Positions 44,281-52,031 of a DNA stretch of 64,000 bases are shown in pieces. The stretch spans positions 2,108,001 to 2,172,000 of the forward strand of contig NZ_CP010976.1 in the NCBI RefSeq assembly GCF_000949425.1. The letters run 5' to 3'. The position numbers and the translations under genes are program-made. The DNA comes from Paenibacillus sp. IHBB 10380. Its GTDB lineage: Bacteria > Bacillota > Bacilli > Paenibacillales > Paenibacillaceae. The first letter of the stretch is position 1, and each line of letters opens with the position of its first letter. The notes beneath the pieces were generated by a model. The model saw nothing but the letters and a program-made list of their open reading frames with translations. It searched no databases and was not told the DNA's origin.

Positions 44281-45374
44281 CCGTTCATCTCCGAACAAGC
44301 GTTGTACAAGCTCCGCCATGACGATCCCCGCTTCTTCATCACATTGTCCAAGTATTCTTTCCACACAAGACGGTCCTTCTCTTCATCTTTCACAATGGCT
44401 CCCTGCAGTCCTGCGGCGATATCTTCCTCCTGAATGGTCCCGCTGCCGAAGCTGGCAGCAAGCGCCATACTTCCAGTCAACAGCGAAATCGCTTCTGCTG
44501 TTGAAATAACACCGCTTGTCGGTTTCACCTTTTCCTTGCCGTCCATAGTCATACCACTGCGAAGTTCACGGAAAATAGTGACAATCTTGCGCACCACATC
44601 ATCTTCCGGCAGGGACGCGGTCAACGCGTAATTCGCCGATATTTCACCCACACGCTTGCGAACGATATCAACCTCAGTTTCAATATCCGCTGGCGCTGGC
44701 AGCACGATGATGTTGAACCGCCGTTTGAGCGCTGCAGACATTTCATTCACCCCACGGTCGCGCGTATTCGCCGTGGCAATGATCGAAAACCCCCGTGCTG
44801 CTGGCATCTCCCGACCAAGTTCGGGAATAGACACCGTTTTTTCGGACAAAATGGAAATCAGTGCATCCTGCACTTCAGACGCGCACCGGGAAATTTCTTC
44901 AAACCGGGCAATCCCGCCCATTTCCATTGCCCGAAAAATGGGGCTCTTGATCAAAGCCTGATCCGACGGACCTTGTGCCAGCAACATTGCGTAATTCCAA
45001 GAATAACGGATCTGTTCTTCGGTTGTGCCGGCCGTTCCCTGGATGACCTTGGAAGAATCGCCATGAATAGCGGCTGTTAAATTCTCAGACAACCACGACT
45101 TGGCCGTTCCCGGTTCACCAATGAGCAAAAGTGCCCTATCCGTCAGTAGCGTGGCTATCGCTATCTCGACCAGCCTTTTATTCCCTATATATTTGGGCGT
45201 TATTTCCGTGTCTCCCGCCTTACCTCCGGTTATGTACGTAAGAACAGCCTTTGGCGAAAGCTGCCAACCTGCAGGCCTTGAGTCCTTATCCATATTTTTC
45301 AACGCTTCCAGTTCCTCACTGTACAATTTCTCGGAAGGAAGCCTTAACACATTTTGTTCATCATGTTTTGTCAT
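44277..45374 (-). CDS. MoxR-type AAA+ ATPase (YehL-like)
   Basis: About 365 residues from ATG 45374 (MTKHDEQNVL), with GGAAAGGA upstream; an in-frame TTG at 45398 overlaps the preceding stop. Walker A is GEPGTAKSWLSENL (near 95), Walker B and following GGIARFEEISRCASEVQDAL (near 155), sensor-1 is SIIATANTRDRGVNEMSAAL (near 205) and the arginine finger region is KRRFNIIVLP. The protein fits the MoxR branch, which works with VWA proteins to remodel protein complexes. Its stop overlaps the next start by 4 bases (translational coupling). Homolog of E. coli YehL by gene order. Cytosolic. Confidence 0.87.
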   Translation of the reverse strand: MTKHDEQNVLRLPSEKLYSEELEALKNMDKDSRPAGWQLSPKAVLTYITGGKAGDTEITPKYIGNKRLVEIAIATLLTDRALLLIGEPGTAKSWLSENLTAAIHGDSSKVIQGTAGTTEEQIRYSWNYAMLLAQGPSDQALIKSPIFRAMEMGGIARFEEISRCASEVQDALISILSEKTVSIPELGREMPAARGFSIIATANTRDRGVNEMSAALKRRFNIIVLPAPADIETEVDIVRKRVGEISANYALTASLPEDDVVRKIVTIFRELRSGMTMDGKEKVKPTSGVISTAEAISLLTGSMALAASFGSGTIQEEDIAAGLQGAIVKDEEKDRLVWKEYLDNVMKKRGSSWRSLYNACSEMNG

Positions 45375-45398
45375 TATCTGTGTTCCTTTCCTGTTCAA

Positions 45399-47129
45399 TT
45401 AGGATGGTTTGGCTGCTACAGTATCAGCGATATCCAACACCTGTTGTTTGACGTTCTGGTACTTCATTGTTTCTGCGAACTGTCGCAGTCTATCCGCATA
45501 AACGGGAGAAAGTTGGGACAGAAGCGCTGTTTGTGAACGGTTTAAATAATACGAGTGACTCGTTTTATCTCGCTCCAAAATGTCCATGACCATTTCCGAC
45601 ACGTTATCATCCCTGAGGTGGAAAAGGGCCAGCAACATATCGACAGTAACGTAATCTTGGAATTTCGGATGAGCAGTAATCTGCTTGGTAAGATATGAGA
45701 TGACTGTAGAATCGGAATGAATTGCGAACCGAGTGACAAGCTCTTTCTCATCCAGTTTTATCAACAAATGAACCCATCTTGGGTCCCATGTTTCTATTGC
45801 AGAATTTCCGTTCATCTGATCCGTAATATCCACCGAAATCATACTCATCGTTCGCAGCAGTTCCTTAGCGGCCGAAGTCCGTTTATTGCTTAACTCAGTA
45901 GCGTACCTCTCGTATACCTCTTCAGGTGGCAGACTGTGAACCGCAGCACGGAAACTGTAGGCAATGAACCTGCGGTTATACTTCTGCTGCAGCCCAACAG
46001 TGAATGCATATGCCTCTGGATCATCCAGATCCAGAAGCATTTGCGCAGCTACCTCTTGTAAACGGTCCAGCTTAGCTGTTTTAGAGGCAGGAACGGATAG
46101 TATCTTTTGCAGCAGTAAACAGAGTTCATTCGATGAATCGCCTTCTATACTTGATAGGTATGAAATGAGGTGCTGTTCCTGCTCATCATTCTCTTTACCT
46201 GCAACTATCTCAGCAAGTACATCTTCCGTTTGTCGGATGACGCGATGGATCAATTCATCCGATCCGCACAGACGGATTGGCTCTACTGCCAGTTCATGGT
46301 CCTTGGATGTCAAAGCTTGGAACAGACAGTCCTGTGCTTTATCCGAGCCAAGCTTGGATAAAGCGGACAAAGCAGCTCGTCGAAGTTCTTTTTTCTTATC
46401 ATCAGCTTGTTCCAGCAGAAACTGCTCCTGTTCTGGGTATTCCCCCAGTAGTTCAATGGCCGCCGCACGTACATCGACAGATCCTTCGGTCGCAGCTTGG
46501 AGATACAGATCAATAGCGGCCTCTCCCTCCACATTATGAATTAACTGAAGTCTCCTAGCGTGTCCTTTACCTCCTTGAAGCTGAAACTGCTGTTTCAGCA
46601 TAGGAAGAGCATCGGCTCCATACTGCGAAATCACTTTGTGAAAAAGAAACTCTGGAATTTCTGCATAGCTGTCATCCAGCGCGGTTACTGCCGCAGAAAT
46701 CACACGAAAGTCGTGGAATAATCCTTCATTAAATGCCTGGTGGATCTGTTCCAGTCTGCCTTGGCCCTTTTGCGTTAATGCTTCGATCAAAGGAGCAATC
46801 TTCCGGTAAGGGATAGAGGTATCAGCTTTGATTTCCGTTCCAACCAAAGGATATATTTCTCCTGCCCCCTCTGTCTTTCCCTGTGTGTATAGGACGGAAT
46901 GTAGAAGTGTACCTAGTTCGAGCAGCTTTGATGCTGCTTCGGCTCTATCCGACGCCAGAAGCTCATTTACTCCTTGTGCAAATTTATTGAATACGGGAGC
47001 GGATTCTCCCAATTTTTGCAGCTGCGGTAGCATTTTACCGAGTCTCAAATCCCCCGCCGCCATTCCACTTCCTGCTATGTACAGCCGGCGCAGCTCATGC
47101 TGCAGTTCAAACAGTATATTTATGCTCAT
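45399..47129 (-). CDS. HEAT-repeat-like protein of the MoxR-VWA operon
   Basis: A 576-residue helical protein starting at ATG 47129 after AGGAG. Repeated helix pairs are visible from about 175 to 300, for example AAIDLYLQAATEGSVDVRAA and AIELLGEYPEQEQFLLEQAD, then KKKELRRAALSALSKLGSDK, which is the HEAT/PBS-lyase pattern (VRxxAxxxLG). The rest is also helical. No catalytic motif or membrane segment. HEAT scaffolds typically bring partners together; the gene sits between the SWIM and MoxR genes with gaps of 27 bp and less, so it is likely part of the same complex. It is not obvious in E. coli yehLMPQ, so it may be a lineage-specific addition or a diverged homolog. Confidence 0.7.
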   Translation of the reverse strand: MSINILFELQHELRRLYIAGSGMAAGDLRLGKMLPQLQKLGESAPVFNKFAQGVNELLASDRAEAASKLLELGTLLHSVLYTQGKTEGAGEIYPLVGTEIKADTSIPYRKIAPLIEALTQKGQGRLEQIHQAFNEGLFHDFRVISAAVTALDDSYAEIPEFLFHKVISQYGADALPMLKQQFQLQGGKGHARRLQLIHNVEGEAAIDLYLQAATEGSVDVRAAAIELLGEYPEQEQFLLEQADDKKKELRRAALSALSKLGSDKAQDCLFQALTSKDHELAVEPIRLCGSDELIHRVIRQTEDVLAEIVAGKENDEQEQHLISYLSSIEGDSSNELCLLLQKILSVPASKTAKLDRLQEVAAQMLLDLDDPEAYAFTVGLQQKYNRRFIAYSFRAAVHSLPPEEVYERYATELSNKRTSAAKELLRTMSMISVDITDQMNGNSAIETWDPRWVHLLIKLDEKELVTRFAIHSDSTVISYLTKQITAHPKFQDYVTVDMLLALFHLRDDNVSEMVMDILERDKTSHSYYLNRSQTALLSQLSPVYADRLRQFAETMKYQNVKQQVLDIADTVAAKPS

Positions 47130-47156
47130 AAACGTTTCTCCTAATCTTGTTCATCA

Positions 47157-48590
47157 TCAGTAAAACAAACGAATAATATGATCACGTGTAACGATGCTTA
47201 ACGGCTGAGCTGATAATTGATTGTGCTCCAGGTCATGCTCAAACATCACCAGCATTGCGTGATTGCTAACATGCTGTCGGTTCAACCACGACAGTAAAGG
47301 TGTTGTCGGATGATTCAGCCATGATAAATCTGCAAGCCGCAGCTGCTTGCCCTGTCTATCAACAATCAGGAAGCCATCCCTATCACGTGCAATATATGCA
47401 TATTCCAAAAGTACAACCGGATGCTTATCAGCGAGCGGGGTTTTGATCTGATTTTTGACTAGTTTGACCGCCTCTGGAATAGACTTACATGCATGCGATC
47501 GCATCGTATCATAATCGTGCTGCTCTGGCTGCTGGAACGTCGCATCTTCCCAACGCACGCGGGGGTTCATATCTCCTGGATAGACAAAGAGCTCTTTGAC
47601 TTTCAGCACATCATAGAATGAATCTTCCTCCCGGATAAATTTGGCGGCACGGAAAGGTCGGAATGTTCGTGTCATGCGAAGGCTACCGGTCAGAAGATCC
47701 ATCCAACATCCTTCGTCAACATACTCGCCCCGAGCATCATCCGCATAGGAGCGGAAGAACAGCTGTCGTAGCTCTGCATCTACCTGTACCCGGCCATATT
47801 CCCGGAGCTCCGCCAATTGCCAAGCATGCCCGATCCATTCTTCGAGCGTGGAGTCAACATCCATCGTTACCTCCGGATTATCTATTTTGCTCTGCAAATA
47901 GTTCTTGCTTTTCTTCACCAATGAATAAAGGATGTTCAAACGCTCCATGGCGAGAGAATAGGTTGTTTCTCTGTCATCATCGGACTGTAGCACCAAGAGC
48001 AATTCCCTTAGGGCTGTCTGTGCTCCAGGGATATAATGGTTACCCAGCTGCTTGGCCTGCTCTTCTAACGTTTGAAGCATCTTCTTGTCGATGCTTCCCA
48101 ATCCGGACTGGATAAGCTTTAGAATCAGTTTCTCCAATATGCCGATCCCTTCTAGTTGGGAAGATATTTTTTTTACCAAAGCTGCTTTATTCGGTTTACG
48201 TTTTTTGACGTTGTCTCCGTTGATCGCTTCTTTTTTCTTTTCTTCACGCTTCTCGGCGTTCTCCCTTTTGTCCACAATATCTTGAGGAATGTCTATCGTT
48301 TCAAACGGTTTACCCGTTGTATAGGCATACATTAATCCTAAATTATGTTTGCACGGAAACTGCCGACTGGGACAGGAGCAACGGAATATTGGGGTATCTT
48401 TTTTAATGAAGTCAACGGAACAGATGTATGGATTACTTCCACTTCCTTTGCACTCGCCAAAAATAAGGGTCTGGTCAGGGGAGTTGCACAACTTGGAGAA
48501 CTTGTCCTTCTTGACCAAATCCTTACCATTCTTAATTGCATTGCTATTCAGTGCTAGACTATCTATATAGGATTCTGTTAATTGATTCAT
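47157..48590 (-). CDS. SWIM zinc finger protein (YehQ-like)
   Basis: A 477-residue protein, first gene of the operon. The SWIM motif CxCx6CxH is at C71-S-C73-...-C80-K-H82 in FRCSCPSRQFPCKHNLGLM. SWIM domains bind DNA or proteins and occur in transposase and helicase-linked proteins and in the YehQ family. Residues 110-150 are a charged, lysine-rich coiled segment (AEKREEKKKEAINGDNVKKR); the C-terminal half is mixed alpha/beta. ATG 48590 follows GAGAGGT. Position and motif match E. coli YehQ at the other end of the yeh cluster. It may be the recognition part of the system. Confidence 0.82.
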   Translation of the reverse strand: MNQLTESYIDSLALNSNAIKNGKDLVKKDKFSKLCNSPDQTLIFGECKGSGSNPYICSVDFIKKDTPIFRCSCPSRQFPCKHNLGLMYAYTTGKPFETIDIPQDIVDKRENAEKREEKKKEAINGDNVKKRKPNKAALVKKISSQLEGIGILEKLILKLIQSGLGSIDKKMLQTLEEQAKQLGNHYIPGAQTALRELLLVLQSDDDRETTYSLAMERLNILYSLVKKSKNYLQSKIDNPEVTMDVDSTLEEWIGHAWQLAELREYGRVQVDAELRQLFFRSYADDARGEYVDEGCWMDLLTGSLRMTRTFRPFRAAKFIREEDSFYDVLKVKELFVYPGDMNPRVRWEDATFQQPEQHDYDTMRSHACKSIPEAVKLVKNQIKTPLADKHPVVLLEYAYIARDRDGFLIVDRQGKQLRLADLSWLNHPTTPLLSWLNRQHVSNHAMLVMFEHDLEHNQLSAQPLSIVTRDHIIRLFY

Positions 48591-48789
48591 CTTCTACCTC
48601 TCACATCTAGTTTTAATATAAATTAATTCTACATTCATTTGAAATTACCTCTTAAAATACGAAAAAACGACAAAAAAAATAGACCGCGCGTGCGAAAATC
48701 CTTGTTTTTACTAAAATCGTTTTCGTTTCTGGCACGTCATCTTTATACGACTCTTAACCTTGCAGATTAGCATCACAGACCTTCCAAAT

Positions 48790-48827
48790 AAAAAAGGAAT
48801 CCGCGCTGACGTCAGCGTGAATTCCCC
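48790..48827 (-). terminator. Intrinsic terminator of the DUF5643-like gene
   Basis: Stem GGAAT-CCGCGCTGACG / CGTCAGCG-TGAATTCC (48797-48826), with the palindrome GCTGACGTCAGC in its centre, followed by TTTTTT on the minus strand. It lies 15 bp beyond the stop. Confidence 0.8.
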
Positions 48828-48841
48828 TCATCGAGTGGTTG

Positions 48842-49792
48842 TTATTTAGGGACTGTAATCTTCATTTCCAGCTTCTTGTGATAGGTCTTGGCCCAGTTTT
48901 TTTGGCTGTCTTTCAGAATCTTTCCTTTAGCGTCCAGTGTGTACGAAAATGGCCTAATGATGATTGTTTTCGGCACTGCATTAAACGAACCACTAAAGAT
49001 CAGGTCTTCTTTACTCTTTGATCCGGACGGTTGCTCTAGGTTGGAATCCCAAATGCTTGCCCCGAGTACATTTCCTGTTTCATCTGCAATTTCATAAAAC
49101 ATCTTGCTGGAACGATCTTTGGATTTAGCTGCTGCCGGAACTTTTCCTGTGCTGTGCAGCTTGAGCATCATCGTTATCGGCGTCAATTGGAAATAGTCTA
49201 CTGTATAGCTGAAATCCCCACTTTTTAGGGTTGTGCCCGGCTGCAATGTTACAAGACTTTTAGCCTTTTTCACCGGAACAGTAAAGGTGAACGGCTCCTT
49301 GACGTTCTCGGAGTACAACTTCAGCGTCATAACGAATTGATCCGGGAGCTGCGGTTTGTCATATCTAGAGAAGGAGATCAAAACGCCCCCTTTATCTCCC
49401 GGTATAGACTTCAGATTAGGAGTATATACAATCGGTTTCCCATTAGCAGACAAATCCAGTCCCTTCTTTAGGTCAATGATTTCCTTACCGACAGTCCCCC
49501 CCTCCTTCCGGACAGTAACCTCAAGGCTATTCCCGTCAAATATAACGTTGGATAAGCTGAGTGTCACGTCGCCGTGGGTAATTACTTGATTGGACTCATT
49601 ATCCTCCCCATCCGCATCTATCAAGATGGGATTTGAAATGGGAGAGGTACTGTTGGCAACAGTAGCCTTTCCGGAAGTCTCGGCACTAACGTATGTAGGA
49701 AACCCGCTGCCTACGACTGCCATTCCCAACGTTACTATCAATGCTGTTACAGCGATTTTTTTTCTCATATCATTAGGTTTAGTAGAGTTCAA
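48842..49792 (-). CDS. Secreted protein, DUF5643/DUF4179-like
   Basis: A 316-residue protein with a signal peptide (MRKKIAVTALIVTLGMAVVG from Met9, cleavage after YVSA near 36). The mature part consists of two beta-sandwich regions: VTLSLSNVIFDGNSLEVTV and then SLVTLQPGTTLKSGDFSYTV, KLHSTGKVPAAAKSKDRSSK. The pattern resembles the extracellular half of DUF4179/DUF5643 proteins, which in Bacillales are anti-sigma-like membrane proteins; here the membrane anchor and DUF4179 are missing and the protein would be secreted or cell-wall bound. The ATG at 49792 or 49768 may be used. No sigma factor gene is adjacent. Confidence 0.6.
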   Translation of the reverse strand: MNSTKPNDMRKKIAVTALIVTLGMAVVGSGFPTYVSAETSGKATVANSTSPISNPILIDADGEDNESNQVITHGDVTLSLSNVIFDGNSLEVTVRKEGGTVGKEIIDLKKGLDLSANGKPIVYTPNLKSIPGDKGGVLISFSRYDKPQLPDQFVMTLKLYSENVKEPFTFTVPVKKAKSLVTLQPGTTLKSGDFSYTVDYFQLTPITMMLKLHSTGKVPAAAKSKDRSSKMFYEIADETGNVLGASIWDSNLEQPSGSKSKEDLIFSGSFNAVPKTIIIRPFSYTLDAKGKILKDSQKNWAKTYHKKLEMKITVPK

Positions 49793-50005
49793 TGGTCTCG
49801 CTCCTGTTCTATTCTGAGATACCTTCTTGAAACCGGCCGGTTTTCAAAAAGGTAATTACCTCTGTCTACACCTATATAACACTTCTCATCTGTGCTTTTG
49901 TGACAGGAATAATTTTACAGCCATTCGTTGCTTCAGAATATACGCTCAACAAATCCATACTCCGGTTACCAATATAGTAGCCTGTTGTGCTTCAAAAAAG
50001 GATCT

Positions 50006-51166
50006 TTATGTGACTCTCGAATCAAAAACTTTAATTTTTATCATAATCAATATGAAAGCAAGCAATGCGAATATGATTCCACTCCAAATGAGCTGATGTA
50101 TTCCCCATTGAGAGATAAACCAACCACCAATGGAAGCTCCCAACGTAATTCCAAGATTTGAAAATGAGATAAACAAACTGTTTCCGAATTCAGGAGCTTC
50201 TTTCGCTTCCGTTGTAAGCCATGCTTGACTGACAATTAACCCGCCAGAATGCACCGTCCCCCAAATAAGTACGATGACAATCATCGGAATGAAAGAAGAG
50301 CCCATATAATAAACAAGTAAATAACTTACTATATACGCTAGTGGAAACATAATAACGGTCTTAGTAATGCTTTTTTGCAAAAAGCTTCCAAATAGAAAAT
50401 TACCAAAAATCATGACTAAGCCAAATGCCATCAACAATGCACTAATCCAGGAACTATTCATATGAGTTACTTTTCCAAGATACTCGGCAAAATAGCTGTA
50501 TACAGAGAACATAGCCGCAAAAACAAACATAATCGTTACGATATTTACCCATAATTGCGGTTTTTTTAATATACTAAGCTGCTTGCCATAAGACATTTTT
50601 TCCTTAACAGGCATGGAGGGAAGCCATAGTAATATCCCTACAAAAGCAATTAAGCTGACAATTGCGCCAAATAGGAATCCAGCTTCCAGCGAAATTTGTT
50701 CAGCGAGATATGACGTCACAGGCACGCCAAATGCAAACCCCACCGTAATCCCGGCAAAAACCTGTGTGACTGCTTTTCCACTTTTTTCTGGAGGGACAAG
50801 TTTGGCAGCCGTCACAAGAGCTACAGAAAAGAAAACCGGATGAAAAATAGCAGGTATGATACGGAATATCAACATCACATTGAATATCGTTGTGTATGCA
50901 TAAACCATATTTGATATCGCGAACATAAGTACAGCGATTAATAGAATGACTTTTCGATTCATCCCGGATGCAAGTAATGTTAGGAAAGGACCTGAGATCG
51001 CAACGACTAGAGCAAATATACCTACAAGTGATCCAGCCTGTGAAGTCGATATATTAAATTTCCGAGCCACCTCGGGCAGAACTCCTACGATTCCCATTTC
51101 CGTTGTAATAATGCCGAACACACCTAGAGCTAGTACAAAAATAAGCAAAGGGTTAACCTTCTTCAA
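50006..51166 (-). CDS. MFS transporter (AraJ-like exporter)
   Basis: A 386-residue major facilitator with 12 predicted helices. The start MKKVNPLLIFVLALGVFGII then GIVGVLPEVARKFNISTSQA is typical of the AraJ/YdhP/YceL branch of sugar or drug exporters; motif A variant SGMNRKVILLIAVL follows helix 2. It lies in the membrane and would use the proton gradient. The ArsR gene upstream is on the same strand, and matching palindromes occur in front of each gene (51206-51221, 51367-51382, 51736-51751), so it is very likely the controlled target. Confidence 0.86.
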   Translation of the reverse strand: MKKVNPLLIFVLALGVFGIITTEMGIVGVLPEVARKFNISTSQAGSLVGIFALVVAISGPFLTLLASGMNRKVILLIAVLMFAISNMVYAYTTIFNVMLIFRIIPAIFHPVFFSVALVTAAKLVPPEKSGKAVTQVFAGITVGFAFGVPVTSYLAEQISLEAGFLFGAIVSLIAFVGILLWLPSMPVKEKMSYGKQLSILKKPQLWVNIVTIMFVFAAMFSVYSYFAEYLGKVTHMNSSWISALLMAFGLVMIFGNFLFGSFLQKSITKTVIMFPLAYIVSYLLVYYMGSSFIPMIVIVLIWGTVHSGGLIVSQAWLTTEAKEAPEFGNSLFISFSNLGITLGASIGGWFISQWGIHQLIWSGIIFALLAFILIMIKIKVFDSRVT

Positions 51167-51205
51167 TGTAAATCCTCCATTTCTTTTGCATTCATCAATT
51201 CATAT

Positions 51206-51221
51206 ATCTAGATTTGTAGAT
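51206..51221. promoter_or_regulatory. ArsR operator copy 1, in front of the MFS gene
   Basis: ATCTAGATTTGTAGAT: arms ATCTA/TAGAT, 16 bp in total; 40 bp upstream of the MFS start. Confidence 0.6.
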
Positions 51222-51366
51222 TCATAAAAACCTTCAAAGCGTCTAAAACAAATAATCAATTAATCACACCGTTAAAATATATTGGAAATACGCGCCGGGC
51301 AATCAATTAAGCGAATCAGGTTATGCCCACTCAGCCATCAGATTGAACAACAAACTACAATTACAT

Positions 51367-51382
51367 ATCTGTATATGTAGAT
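51367..51382. promoter_or_regulatory. ArsR operator copy 2
   Basis: ATCTGTATATGTAGAT agrees with copy 3 at 13 of 16 positions. It lies 30 bp beyond the ArsR stop, 201 bp upstream of the MFS start. Confidence 0.6.
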
Positions 51383-51411
51383 TTGATTGCGTAAAAACCT
51401 CCTCCTTTCCT

Positions 51412-51723
51412 CTAAAGTTCATTTCGGACGTAATCGGAAAATTCCTGTATCGTTTTATCGTTCCGACGGTAATAGGTCCATTTCCCGATGCGCTCAGATT
51501 GGAGCAGCCCTGCTTGCTGCAGAGTTAACAAATAACTAGATATAACCGATTGTGCAAGTCCCGATTTAGCCTGAATATCTGCTACACATACGCCAATTCG
51601 AAAAGTAATACCATGTTCTAAATATTTCGCTTCATCAAAATAATCCTCTGGTTTTTTTAACCATAGCATAATTTGACGGCGTGTCTCGTTCGACAATGCT
51701 TTATAAATCAATGAAGGTTCCAT
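51412..51723 (-). CDS. ArsR/SmtB-family transcriptional repressor
   Basis: About 103 residues from ATG 51723 (MEPSLIYKALSNETRR). The winged helix shows IYKALSNETRRQIMLWLKKP, the recognition helix in DIQAKSGLAQSVISSYLLTL and the wing GLLQSERIGKWTYYRRND. Instead of the ELCVCDL metal-site motif it has GVCVADIQ with one Cys, so it probably senses something other than a metal, or a metal through other residues. A palindrome lies just upstream of its start (51736-51751) and again near the MFS gene, giving an autoregulated exporter circuit. The ribosome binding site is weak, which fits a low-level repressor. Confidence 0.83.
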   Translation of the reverse strand: MEPSLIYKALSNETRRQIMLWLKKPEDYFDEAKYLEHGITFRIGVCVADIQAKSGLAQSVISSYLLTLQQAGLLQSERIGKWTYYRRNDKTIQEFSDYVRNEL

Positions 51724-51735
51724 ACACAATATTAT

Positions 51736-51751
51736 ATCTATAAATATAGAT
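51736..51751. promoter_or_regulatory. ArsR operator copy 3, in front of its own gene
   Basis: ATCTATA-AA-TATAGAT is a perfect palindrome of 7-bp arms, 13 bp upstream of the ArsR start. Confidence 0.65.
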
Positions 51752-51820
51752 TTGTAAATATAAAATGCGAATAATTAATAGCCACTGTCTCTTTCGAGCA
51801 GTAACCACAGTTGATAACTG

Positions 51821-51940
51821 TTCTACTACTGTAACTAATTAACTATTAATTTTTAAAAATGAATACATTACAAAAAGACGACTCTTCTTGATTTAGAGTC
51901 GCTCTTTTCTTGATTATTTTTGAGGGCTTTTCTATTCCTG
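51821..51940. repeat. Compact copy of the flanks of the M6 protease locus
   Basis: Positions 51821-51864 match 38541-38583 closely (from CTACTACTG through the ACTATTAATTTT block to GAATA), and 51922-51940 is identical to 40455-40473. In the 38-40 kb region these two segments enclose the 1.5-kb M6 gene; here only about 57 bp lie between them. The locus is either a deletion remnant of a second M6 copy or the empty site. Confidence 0.6.
51872..51901 (-). terminator. Intrinsic terminator downstream of the HpaB gene
   Basis: CGACTCT (51879-51885) pairs with AGAGTCG (51895-51901), followed by CTTTTTG on the minus strand. It stops transcription from the HpaB side before the ArsR gene. Confidence 0.65.
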
Positions 51941-52031
51941 CCTCGTAACTCCAACGTCTGGTAGTTGGAACTTGGTCACAGCTTCGCTAGCAGAAATAAT
52001 GCCTCTCTCATGCACGGCCAGCATAGCGGAA
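51935..52031 (-). pseudogene. Tail of an unidentified gene downstream of HpaB
   Basis: A minus-strand frame before the terminator reads MLAVHERGIISASEAVTKFQ then LPDVGVTRQE and stops in the repeat. Protein-like, not recognised, no ribosome binding site. Likely a gene end left by a deletion. Confidence 0.35.

Noticed and set aside
45964..46539. Plus-strand 191-codon open frame inside the HEAT-like gene
   Set aside because: Low-complexity Ser/Cys/Arg-rich translation opposite a real helical gene; a shadow.
47663..48115. Plus-strand frame opposite the SWIM gene
   Set aside because: Shadow frame with biased composition and no start signal.
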